Under the pieces are notes generated by a model. The model made no database searches and was not told the origin of the DNA. It saw only the letters and a program-made list of their open reading frames with translations. The translations under genes were made by a program, and so were the position numbers. Below, in pieces: positions 27,364-35,179 of a DNA stretch of 39,480 nt. The stretch comes from Deltaproteobacteria bacterium (GTDB taxonomy: Bacteria > Myxococcota_A > UBA796 > GCA-2862545), in contig JAFGVK010000207.1 in the NCBI GenBank assembly GCA_016938035.1, positions 1 to 39,480 of the forward strand, written 5' to 3'. Within the stretch, counting starts at the first letter, position 1, and each line of letters begins with the position of its first letter.

Positions 27364-28292
27364 TCGGTCACCTCGTCTCGGGTGAGCTGGAGGAAGATCC
27401 CCTCGAGGTCATCCTCGGGGGTCTGGACCAGGCGCAGGCCGAAGCCCGCCTCGATCACCTCTGGGAGGAAGGGCTCGCGCACGTCACCCTCCAGGATGAT
27501 GTGCGCGGCCGCGAAGGGCGGCTCCTCATCGAGCATCTTGTGGCTCGCGACCGCGTGGTGCTCCGAGAGCCAGGTGTCCAGGGCGCTCGCGTCGCCCCGC
27601 ACCGTGAGGCGGATGCTGCTGGTGCCCAGGCGCCCCGCCAGCTCCTGCTCGGTGCCCAGGGCGACCAGGCGCCCCTGGTGCATGACCAGGATGCGATCGC
27701 AGGTCTGGGAGATCTCCGAGAGGATGTGGGAGCTCACCAGCACCGCCCGCCCCTGGCCGAGCTTGCGGATCACCTTGCGCATCTCCACGATCTGCACCGG
27801 GTCCAGCCCCGAGATGGGCTCGTCAAGCAGGACCAGCCGCGGGTTGTGGAGCACGCTCTGGGCGATGCCGACCCGCTTGCGGAAGCCGTGCGAGAGGGTG
27901 GCGATCACCTGGTGGGCCCTGTCGGTGAGGTCGGTGAGGGCCATCACGTCGGTCACGCGCTGGTGAACCTGGTGCTTGGACAGGCCCCGCAGCCGCCCCA
28001 TGTGGGTGAGGAAGCCGCGCACCGTCATGTCGCGGTACAGCGGGGGGTCCTCTGGCAAGAAGCCGATGCGCGCCCGCAGCTCGAAGGGGGCGGACATCAC
28101 CTGGATGCCGTCGATCGCCACCGAGCCGCTGGAGGGGGGCAGCAGCCCCGCGAGCACCTTGAAGATGGTGGACTTTCCGGCCCCGTTGAGGCCCAGCACC
28201 CCGAGGATTTCGCCCTCGCGGACGCGGAAGGTGATGTCTTGGACTGCCGGGAAATCCCCGTAGTATCGGGTGAGGTTCTGGACCTCGATCAT
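27360..28292 (-). CDS. gldA: GldA-like ABC transporter ATP-binding protein
   Basis: The 310-residue ATPase has Walker A GLNGAGKS (34-41), signature LSHGFRKR (133-140), Walker B LVLLDEP (153-159) and the switch His in SSHILSE. The extension of about 90 residues after the nucleotide-binding domain is normal for GldA/CcmA-type subunits. It begins the gldA-gldF-gldG-DUF4340 run. A TTGACA promoter candidate lies in the 85-bp gap upstream (28330-28358), so the run can be transcribed separately from the preceding carboxypeptidase gene. The transported substrate is not known. Confidence 0.94.
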   Translation of the reverse strand: MIEVQNLTRYYGDFPAVQDITFRVREGEILGVLGLNGAGKSTIFKVLAGLLPPSSGSVAIDGIQVMSAPFELRARIGFLPEDPPLYRDMTVRGFLTHMGRLRGLSKHQVHQRVTDVMALTDLTDRAHQVIATLSHGFRKRVGIAQSVLHNPRLVLLDEPISGLDPVQIVEMRKVIRKLGQGRAVLVSSHILSEISQTCDRILVMHQGRLVALGTEQELAGRLGTSSIRLTVRGDASALDTWLSEHHAVASHKMLDEEPPFAAAHIILEGDVREPFLPEVIEAGFGLRLVQTPEDDLEGIFLQLTRDEVTE

Positions 28293-28329
28293 GTGCGGTC
28301 CCTGCCTGGGAGGGTGGTGATGACCTGCC

Positions 28330-28358
28330 TAGTTAGGCGCACCCGCGGGCGGTGTCAA
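28330..28358 (-). promoter_or_regulatory. Candidate promoter of the gldAFG operon
   Basis: On the minus strand a perfect TTGACA (28353-28358) is followed after 17 bp by TAACTA (28330-28335). The -35 box is consensus; the -10 is weak. It lies in the gap between the carboxypeptidase gene and gldA. Confidence 0.45.
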
Positions 28359-28377
28359 GCGGCTGACGAGGGGGCCC

Positions 28378-29364
28378 TCAGCGGCTGGTGGTGGCGTCTC
28401 TGTGGCGGATCATGGCCTTGGTCGCCTGCAGTCCCGCGCGGACGTGGCGTCGAGGATCCACCGGATTGTACCATGAAAAGTAGTCACGAAAGGTCGAGGG
28501 CCGCCACGGTCGGAGGCCCGAGGGTCCCAGCTCTATCAGGAAGGCCTGGACGCCGTAGTGTCCATACATGTGGTCGATTTCTGAGCCCAGAGCGCGGAAG
28601 AAGAAGGCCCAGCGGCCCAGCTGGGTCGCGTTGTAGGGGCGGTCCTGGGCGGCGCTCATCTCCAGGGCGAGGGCGTCCAGGGCGCGCCAGTCCTCGGGGC
28701 GGGCGAAGCGGCCGCTCCAGGGGTAGTAGATGTAGCGCCCGAAGGCGTGCAGGCTCACCGCCCGCTGGTAGCGCTCTCGCGCGAGCAGCGCGTCCAGGGC
28801 CCTGCTCTCGGGCTGGGAGAGTGGGCCGGGGCTGGTGTGGTAGTAGCCTGGGATCACGCGCTGCCACGGGCCTCTGGCCTCGCGGTTGACGCTGAAATCG
28901 CGGTTCAGGTCCACGTTGGCCTGGTTGCCCCGCCGGTAGCGGTTCACCGCGGCGCTCAGGTCCGCCTCCACCTTGGCTCTGCCGTCCGGATTCAGCAGCG
29001 GGATCACGGTGAGGGCCACCCCCTCGGGAGGGGTCGCGGCCGCCCACAGCAGCGTCTCTGTGGCGACCTCGGTGGAGAGCCACTCCAGGGCGTGGATGCC
29101 CCCGATCACCAGGGCGCGGTCGGTCTCTTTGCCCGAGGGGGGCCGGAGGTGGAAGGCCCAGATGGGCCGATCGCCCGCGCTGGTGCCGAGGCGCTCCACC
29201 TCTATCGGGCGGGGGCTGGCCTCTATGGCCTCTGCGATCTGCTGGTAGATGTCGGCCTGGTAGCGGTAGGCGAGGGTGATCTCCGGCCGGTGGTCGGGCG
29301 GGGGGAGCGCGTCGACCCAGGCGAGGAAGGCGGCGGCGCCTACGGCGGTGGCGGTGAGGGACAT
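28378..29364 (-). CDS. M14-family zinc carboxypeptidase
   Basis: The 328-residue product shows the complete M14 signature. The HxxE zinc motif is His91-Glu94 (GGIHALEWLS), the substrate-carboxylate Arg lies in NVDLNRDF (Arg155), the third zinc ligand is His206 (SLHAFGRYIYYPW), and the catalytic Glu279 is in AFLIELG. A hydrophobic N-terminus (SLTATAVGAAAFLAWVDA) suggests export, though its n-region lacks a positive charge. Family members trim C-terminal residues of peptides or peptidoglycan stems; the substrate is not determinable here. The start ATG follows TGGAG and lies 12 bp after the kinase D stop codon, so the two genes are probably co-transcribed. Confidence 0.92.
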   Translation of the reverse strand: MSLTATAVGAAAFLAWVDALPPPDHRPEITLAYRYQADIYQQIAEAIEASPRPIEVERLGTSAGDRPIWAFHLRPPSGKETDRALVIGGIHALEWLSTEVATETLLWAAATPPEGVALTVIPLLNPDGRAKVEADLSAAVNRYRRGNQANVDLNRDFSVNREARGPWQRVIPGYYHTSPGPLSQPESRALDALLARERYQRAVSLHAFGRYIYYPWSGRFARPEDWRALDALALEMSAAQDRPYNATQLGRWAFFFRALGSEIDHMYGHYGVQAFLIELGPSGLRPWRPSTFRDYFSWYNPVDPRRHVRAGLQATKAMIRHRDATTSR

Positions 29365-29376
29365 GGGGCTCCAGGC

Positions 29377-31587
29377 TCAGGCGAGGTCGCGCTGAGGGCG
29401 GGGGGGGGCGGCCACCTCGTCGAGGGCGGCGCGGGCCGCAGCGGTCTCTCGGCGGAGCCGCTCCAGCAGCAGGGGGCCGGTCTCGGCGGCCCCGGGGGAG
29501 AGCAGGTCGCGTTGGGCGCTGAGGGCGGCGGAGCCCAGCTCCAGCAGGCGGGCGTCGACCTTGGTGAGGCGCCCCTCCAGCGCCTCCTGGGCGGCGTCGG
29601 CGCGCTGCGCCTCGTGGAGGGCGCGGCGCAGGGTGCTGAGCGCGCTGGGGTCCACCGGCCTGCCGGCGGCGGCGAGGGTCTCGAGGCGCTCGATGTGCTC
29701 CCTCAGCCGGCGCGCGGCGTCCTCGTCTCTCTCGGCGTCGCGCTGGGCGAGGGCCCCGCGGAGGCGGGCACGCTCTGCGGCGAGGGCCTCGAGCTGGAGG
29801 GACAGCTCGCGGTGGGTGGCCCTCAGATCCGCCTCCATCACCGGCGCCAGCTCCGTGTGGGCGAGGGCGTGCTCCAGGGCGGCCACCCGGGACCGGGCCA
29901 GGGCCACGAGAGAGTCGGCGGCACCGGTCTCCTCACCGGTGAGCGGGGGAGCGGCGACCCCGCGCTGGGCCACGGTGGGGGCCGCGCCCTCTGGCGCTGC
30001 GCGGTCTGGGGCGGGGGCGACGCGCGCGCGCGCCTCGACGGTGAGCAGGGGGCGCAGATCGGCGGGGTAGGCGAGGGGCAGGCGGGATGGCGCCCAGGCG
30101 GCGCGTCGTCCGCCCCACACCAGGGCGGCCAGGGTCGCGAACGCCGCCAGCCAGAGGCCCTCCGCGCCCAGCCCTGCCGGCGCCAGCAGCGCCAGGGCCC
30201 CCAGGAGCATCAGCAGGCCCTGTGGCGCCGCGGGGCGGGACCCACCCTCGCGGATCGTCGCGAGGTAGCCGAGCGCCCGCGCCTCCTCCGCGAGGCGCTC
30301 CGCGGTGTCCTGCGGGACACCGTCCACCAGCCGGAACTCAGGGAGGGCCAGGGCCGGGGCGGTCCGGAGCGCTCCCTCGGGCAGGCCAGCCTCGGCCGCC
30401 ACCGCCTCCGCGAGGCGCGTGGCCGGGTCCGGCGGTGCCTGCAACAGCGCCTGCACCCCGTCGCGCAGCCCGGCCACCGCCTGCTCCACGCCTCGCCGCG
30501 CGGACTCCCCGCCGGCGCCCGGGTGGAGCCCGTCGAGCCACCCCGCGGCTCGCCTTCCCACCCGGCCCGCGTCCACCTGATCCAGCGAGGCGGCGAGGGC
30601 CCGCGCCGCGATCCGCAGCCCGCGCGTGGCACGGTCCGGGTGCCGCTGCCTCGCCCGTTCCCTGCGGTGGCGCCGCCCGGGCCTCTCCTTGAGCGCGACC
30701 GCGTACCTGCCGGTGGGGAGGAGGGGCGGTGCCAGCCGCTCGTCGGTGGCCGTGGGCGCCGGGGGGACCGGAGCCTCCCCCAGCAGCGCGGCGCGCGCCG
30801 CCTCGGCGCCCTGGGGCCTGTGGGCGGGGTCCACCGCGAGCAGCGCCTCCACCGCCGCGCAGAGGTCGGGCGGCAGGTCGGGGCGGGCCTGGAGGAGCGG
30901 GGTGTGGGCCCCGTCGAGCTGGCGCTGCAGGGACGCCAGGGGGGTCGGGCCTGCGAAGGGGGAGGCGCCGGTGGCGGCGGCGTAGAGGGTCGCGCCCAGG
31001 CTGTACAGGTCCGAGCGGGGGTCGGCCCGCACCCCCGCGAGGCGCTCGGGGGCGACGAAGCCGCTGGTGCCCATCACGCTGGTGCTGGCGGTGCCCCGCT
31101 CCACCAGGAGGGCGAGCCCGAAATCGGTGAGGGTCGCGTCGCCCTCCCCGTCCACCAGCACGTTGGCGGGGCTCACGTCTCGGTGCAGCACCCCCCGCCG
31201 GTGCGCCTCTGCCAGGGCGCTGGAGAGCTGCGCCCCCACCCGCCGCAGGGCCTCCCCGGTGAGGGGCCCGGAGGCGGCCACCTCCTCGCTCAGGGAGCGG
31301 CCCGGGTGCAGGGGCATCGACAGGGCGAGGACGTCGTCCAGCGCGTGCAGCTCGTGGGCCACCAGGGCGTGGGGGTGGCGCACCCGCCCCGCGGCGAGCA
31401 CCTCCCGGCGAAGCCTGTCCCGCACCGAGGGGTCGCCCGCCAGGTGAGGGTGGAGCAGCTTGAGCGCCACCTGCTCTCCGCGCAGCAGGTCGATGGCCAA
31501 ATAGACCGTCGCGGAGCCACCTCGGCCCAGCACGCCAACCAGCTCGAAGCGGTCGGCCAGGACTGCGCGTGGGCTGAGCTCGGGCAT
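29377..31587 (-). CDS. Membrane-spanning Ser/Thr kinase D with coiled-coil C-terminus
   Basis: The 736-residue product has an N-terminal kinase domain (about 13-270) with GRGGSA (21-26), Lys43, the catalytic loop HRDVSPAN (135-142), DFG (155-157) and APE (179-181). The catalytic-loop Lys is replaced by Ser139, a variant known in many myxobacterial kinases. A basic stretch (about 300-325: RPGRRHRRERARQRHP) and an Ala-rich region precede two adjacent membrane helices (about 457-491). The C-terminal part (about 560-720) is Glu/Arg/Leu-rich with strong coiled-coil character. The two helices form a hairpin, so both ends could stay cytoplasmic. The start ATG follows GGGAGGA. It heads the run kinase D-M14 peptidase, upstream of the gld genes, and is divergent from the XPB-like helicase. 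Confidence 0.9.
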   Translation of the reverse strand: MPELSPRAVLADRFELVGVLGRGGSATVYLAIDLLRGEQVALKLLHPHLAGDPSVRDRLRREVLAAGRVRHPHALVAHELHALDDVLALSMPLHPGRSLSEEVAASGPLTGEALRRVGAQLSSALAEAHRRGVLHRDVSPANVLVDGEGDATLTDFGLALLVERGTASTSVMGTSGFVAPERLAGVRADPRSDLYSLGATLYAAATGASPFAGPTPLASLQRQLDGAHTPLLQARPDLPPDLCAAVEALLAVDPAHRPQGAEAARAALLGEAPVPPAPTATDERLAPPLLPTGRYAVALKERPGRRHRRERARQRHPDRATRGLRIAARALAASLDQVDAGRVGRRAAGWLDGLHPGAGGESARRGVEQAVAGLRDGVQALLQAPPDPATRLAEAVAAEAGLPEGALRTAPALALPEFRLVDGVPQDTAERLAEEARALGYLATIREGGSRPAAPQGLLMLLGALALLAPAGLGAEGLWLAAFATLAALVWGGRRAAWAPSRLPLAYPADLRPLLTVEARARVAPAPDRAAPEGAAPTVAQRGVAAPPLTGEETGAADSLVALARSRVAALEHALAHTELAPVMEADLRATHRELSLQLEALAAERARLRGALAQRDAERDEDAARRLREHIERLETLAAAGRPVDPSALSTLRRALHEAQRADAAQEALEGRLTKVDARLLELGSAALSAQRDLLSPGAAETGPLLLERLRRETAAARAALDEVAAPPRPQRDLA

Positions 31588-31672
31588 GGTCCTCCCAGGG
31601 GGCGGGGGGCGGGCGCGCCATCCGTCGCCTAGGGGGATAACCAGTCTTGGGCGCCCCTTCCCTCAGGAGCTC

Positions 31673-33034
31673 ATGCGCACCCTCCGCTACAACGCTGGCA
31701 CCCTGGTCCTGGTCGACTTCCCCCCCGAGGAGGTCCCGGACGGCTTCGTGTGGGACGAGCGGGTCGGGGCCCTGCGCGGGCACGCCGCGCGCTACCACCA
31801 GGTGGCCCTCGACCTGCACCGGCGGGGCGTCCCCTACCGGGATGAGGCCAAGGCCTATGCGCTGCTGGACCGGCGTCACCGGACGGATCGCAGCCCTCGC
31901 CCCTACCAGGGGCAGGCGGTGCGGGCCTGGCGAGACGCCGGGCGGAGGGGCACGGTGGTGCTCCCCACCGGGGCGGGCAAGAGCTTCGTCGCGGAGCTGT
32001 GCATCGCCGACGCGGGGCGATCCGCGATGGTGGTGGCCCCCACCATCGACCTGGTGGGGCAGTGGTACGACCAGCTGGTGCGGGCCTTTGGAGAGCCGGT
32101 GGGGGTGCTCGGGGGAGGGGTCCACCAGGTCGAGGCGCTGACGGTGTCCACCTACGACTCCGCCTGGATGCACATGGAGCGCTACGGAGACCGCTTCGGG
32201 CTGCTGGTCTTTGACGAGGTGCACCACCTGCCGGGGCCGTCCTACTCCCAGGCCGCGCTGATGAGCCTGGCGCCGTATCGGCTGGGCCTCACCGCCACCC
32301 TGGAGCGCTCAGACGGGGCGCACCACGAGGTGGACGGGCTGGTAGGGCCGGTGGTCTTCCGCAGGGAGATTCAGGACATGGCGGGGGAGTTCCTCGCGGA
32401 CTACCGCACCGAGATCCTCGAGGTCTACCTGTCGGACGAGGACCAGGCCGCCTACGAGGACGCCTACGCCGAGTACCGCGCCTTTGTGGACCTGGTGGGG
32501 ATCAGGGTCGGGGCCCCCGGCGGGTGGCAGTCCTTCCTCCGGGCGGCGGGGCGCACCAGGGACGGGCGGCGTGCGTACCGCGCCTGGCGCCGGAGCCGGG
32601 AGATCGTCCAGGGGGCCCCCGCCAAGCTGCGCCTGCTGGAGGAGCTGCTGCGCCGCCACCGGGGCTCGCGGGTGATCCTGTTCACCGCCGACAACGCCAC
32701 CGCCTTCGAGATCTCCCGCCGCTTCCTGGTGCCGAGCATCACCCACCAGACCGACGTGAAGGAGCGCCGGGCGCTGCTCGCGGCCTTCACCGAGGGCACG
32801 CTCCCGGTGCTCGCCACCTCTCGGGTGCTGAACGAGGGGGTGGACCTGCCCGCGGCCGAGGTGGCGGTGGTGCTGTCGGGGAGCAACACCGTGCGGGAGC
32901 ACGTGCAGCGGCTGGGGCGCATCCTCCGGCCCCGTGAGGGAAAATCGGCGGTGCTCTACGAGCTGGTGGTCGCGAACAGCTCGGAGATGGGCACCTCGGA
33001 GCGGCGGCGAGAGCACGCCGCCTACCAGCGATAG
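31673..33034 (+). CDS. XPB/Rad25-like superfamily 2 DNA helicase
   Basis: The 453-residue product matches archaeal/bacterial XPB in length and layout. An N-terminal damage-recognition-like domain (about 1-60) is followed by RPYQ (76-79), Walker A PTGAGKS (98-104), motif II DEVHH (181-185) and motif III TAT (207-209). A thumb-like insertion (about 255-300) and motifs IV-VI (VILFTADN, ATSRVLNEGVDLP, QRLGRILRP) follow. The RED motif characteristic of XPB, just after motif III, reads Arg212-Ser213-Asp214. XPB is a 3'-5' DNA translocase used in repair. In many prokaryotes it pairs with the nuclease Bax1, but none is encoded next door. ATG 31673 has AGGAG 3 nt upstream and starts exactly at the domain; the longer frame to 31586 is not needed. 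Confidence 0.9.
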   Translation: MRTLRYNAGTLVLVDFPPEEVPDGFVWDERVGALRGHAARYHQVALDLHRRGVPYRDEAKAYALLDRRHRTDRSPRPYQGQAVRAWRDAGRRGTVVLPTGAGKSFVAELCIADAGRSAMVVAPTIDLVGQWYDQLVRAFGEPVGVLGGGVHQVEALTVSTYDSAWMHMERYGDRFGLLVFDEVHHLPGPSYSQAALMSLAPYRLGLTATLERSDGAHHEVDGLVGPVVFRREIQDMAGEFLADYRTEILEVYLSDEDQAAYEDAYAEYRAFVDLVGIRVGAPGGWQSFLRAAGRTRDGRRAYRAWRRSREIVQGAPAKLRLLEELLRRHRGSRVILFTADNATAFEISRRFLVPSITHQTDVKERRALLAAFTEGTLPVLATSRVLNEGVDLPAAEVAVVLSGSNTVREHVQRLGRILRPREGKSAVLYELVVANSSEMGTSERRREHAAYQR

Positions 33035-33044
33035 GGGGGGCGTG

Positions 33045-34430
33045 ATGCTGCTGTGGGCGCTGTGCGGGTGGGCCCTGGCCCGTGAGCCTGACCTGATCCT
33101 GATCTCGATGGACACCACCAGGGCCGACGCGCTCTCGTGCGATGGGCCCGCTCCCGGCGGGCTAGGCGACCTCCCGGTGACCCCGGTGCTCGATCAGCTC
33201 GCGGCGGAGGGCCTGCGCTTCACCCACCTCTACTCCCACGTCCCCAGCACCCTGTCTGCGCACACCTCGATGATGACCGGCATGGACCCCCACCAGCACG
33301 GGGTGCCGCGCAACGGTTTCCCGGTGGACCCCACCCTCCCCACGCTCGCCGAGCGGCTCAGCGCGGCGGGCTGGGAGTCCAGGGCGGTGATCGGCTCTAA
33401 GGCCCTGGAGCAGAGCATGGGCCTCGACCGCGGCTTCCTGTCCTACGACGACCGGGCGGAGGAGCTGCACGGGATCATGTACCAAGCGCGTGCGGAGGAC
33501 GTGGTGGCGCGGGCGGTGGAGGCGATGGACGCCGCGAACCCCGCCAAGCCCCTGTTCCTGTTCGTCCACTTCTACGACCCCCACACCCCCTACGATCCCC
33601 CGGAGCCCTGGCGGAGCCGCCTCACCGATCCCAGCTACCAGGGGCCGTTCACCGGGGGGGCCTTCTCGCTGGAGGGGGTTCACCAGCCGCTCCTCGACGG
33701 GACCCTCCCCCCGGCGGAGGTGGCGCAGATCGTGGGGCTGTACCTGGGCGAGGTGGCTTATGTAGACGCTCAGATCGGGCGGCTCCTCGACGCGCTGCGG
33801 GAGCGGGGGCGGCTGGAGCGGGCGCTGGTCGTGGTGACCGCCGATCACGGCGAGACCCTCGCCGAGGACCCCGACCAGGCCTTCTCGCACGGGGCGCGGG
33901 TGACGCGGGAGACCACCAGGGTGCCCCTGGTGATGCGGGGCTACGGGGTGCCGCTCGCGGAGCGGGCGGTGGTCGACCGCCAGGCGGCCCTGTCGGGCCT
34001 GCCCGCGACCCTGGAGATCGCCCTGGGGCTGGAGCCCACCCTGGGCGCCGACCTGTGGGATCTGGTCCGGCCGGGCCCGGTCCGGCTGGACGAGGGCTGG
34101 CCTGAGAGACCGGTGCGGACGGTGTTTCAGGAGGCCACTCGCCCTAGGCAGCGGGAGGACTCCGTGCGCTGGAACAACCTGCCGATGGACCGAGGGGTGC
34201 GGGCGGGCGGGTGGGTCGCGGGCTGGATCCCCTACCGCGACCCCGCCCTGGCCCTGCGCGAGGGCGGTGAGGACCTGGCGGTGCTCCCGGTGCTCGATCG
34301 GATGCTGCGCCGCTGGGACGCGGACGCGCCACCCCACCGGGACGCGGCGATGCCCGACGCGACGAGGCAGGCGCTGGAGGCGCTGGGCTACCTGGAGCCC
34401 GAGCGTTCGCCTCCTGCGGGGTCGCAGTAG
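33045..34430 (+). CDS. Sulfatase-like hydrolase of the alkaline phosphatase superfamily with Thr at the nucleophile site
   Basis: The 461-residue product has a short possible signal peptide (MLLWALCGWALA). Sulfatase-family metal motifs are LISMDTTRADAL near the N-terminus, TADHGET, and SHGARVTRETTRVPLVMRGYG. At the active-site position where true sulfatases have C/S-x-P-S-R (formylglycine site), this protein reads STLSAHTSMMTG with Thr69. No formylglycine can form, so it more likely acts as a phosphatase/phosphodiesterase-like member of the superfamily. The C-terminus (LEALGYLEP) is typical of the family. It begins 10 bp after the helicase stop codon (ATG 33045; GTG 33042 is an alternative) and is probably co-transcribed with it. 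Its stop codon lies within the first copy of a 45-bp repeat. Confidence 0.86.
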   Translation: MLLWALCGWALAREPDLILISMDTTRADALSCDGPAPGGLGDLPVTPVLDQLAAEGLRFTHLYSHVPSTLSAHTSMMTGMDPHQHGVPRNGFPVDPTLPTLAERLSAAGWESRAVIGSKALEQSMGLDRGFLSYDDRAEELHGIMYQARAEDVVARAVEAMDAANPAKPLFLFVHFYDPHTPYDPPEPWRSRLTDPSYQGPFTGGAFSLEGVHQPLLDGTLPPAEVAQIVGLYLGEVAYVDAQIGRLLDALRERGRLERALVVVTADHGETLAEDPDQAFSHGARVTRETTRVPLVMRGYGVPLAERAVVDRQAALSGLPATLEIALGLEPTLGADLWDLVRPGPVRLDEGWPERPVRTVFQEATRPRQREDSVRWNNLPMDRGVRAGGWVAGWIPYRDPALALREGGEDLAVLPVLDRMLRRWDADAPPHRDAAMPDATRQALEALGYLEPERSPPAGSQ

Positions 34431-34531
34431 GCGCCCAGCACAGCGGGGCGCTCCGCGCCTGCGGTGATGGTGGGCGTCATTACCCCTGCGGGGGTCGCAG
34501 TAGGCGCCGAGCACAGCGGGGCGCTCCGCGC
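34414..34531 (+). repeat. Pair of 45-bp direct repeats containing hairpins
   Basis: Copy 1 (34414-34458) overlaps the last 17 bases of the sulfatase-like gene including its TAG. Copy 2 (34486-34531) is identical except for one inserted G and one substitution. Each unit contains CTGCG(G)GGTCGCAG, a 5-bp hairpin, and GCGGGGCGCTCCGC, a second hairpin. It resembles a REP-type palindromic element or a 3'-end structure. Confidence 0.75.
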
Positions 34532-35179
34532 GACCGCTGCGGGAGGGCGCGGTCCTCGCCTCCGCGTGCTACCCACGCGATCCGGAGCATCCCCCCATGG
34601 CCGAGGGGGCTGTCCCACTGGCGCTGTGGGACGGCGCGCCGCGCCTCGCCATGGCCATGATCCTCGTTGGCCTAAGGTCCGCTCACCGCTCGCCGTGCTG
34701 GCGGAGGGAGCGGGGGCTGCCAGCGCGCTGAGCTCCGAATTACCGACGGGTTGATGGGCGCCGCCGAGGGGGCCTCGCCCTCCTTGGCGTGCCCCGTTGG
34801 GCCGGGGACTGCGGCCCCCCCACTCCCCCCCTGCTGGGGGCATGCCGCCCCCGCTCCCCCCGCGTGATCGGGCGCTGCCCTCGTACCGGAGGCCTACCCG
34901 CATGTCCCACTGGGGCGAGACGAGGATCAAGGCCTTCGCCATCACGTACCTCCCCTCGTGTTGCGAACTAGGAGGTCCGCCCGGTGAGAGGGCGTTCCTC
35001 GCGGCACTGCCACCTTCTCACCACCGGTTGACTGCGGTGCCTCGGAGCCCCCACGGGGAGATCGCTGAGGTCCAGGTCCAGGAGGGAGCGAACGCTCGCT
35101 CGCGACCGACGCAGGCGAGCACCGCGAGCGGCCGACGGCGTCCTCGGCGTCCTGGGGCCAGCGATCCGGACCCCGCGGG
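34431..35179. other. 749-bp spacer between sulfatase-like and GHL10 genes
   Basis: The genes are convergent here. I see no credible CDS: ORFs are short, low-complexity and domain-free. Contents are the 45-bp repeat pair at the left end, a hairpin GTCCCAC/GTGGGAC at 34612-34632 with a 7-nt loop, runs of C around 34816-34863, and a small GAGCG/CGCTC hairpin near 35088-35099. Confidence 0.6.
34612..34632. repeat. 7-bp hairpin in the convergent spacer
   Basis: GTCCCAC (34612-34618) and GTGGGAC (34626-34632) are perfectly complementary around the loop TGGCGCT. No T-tract follows, so terminator function is uncertain. Confidence 0.4.

Noticed and set aside
28747..31632. 961-codon plus-strand ORF antisense to kinase D and the M14 gene
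   Set aside because: It spans two genes with intact catalytic motifs on the opposite strand and is Gly/Arg/Ala-rich without domains.
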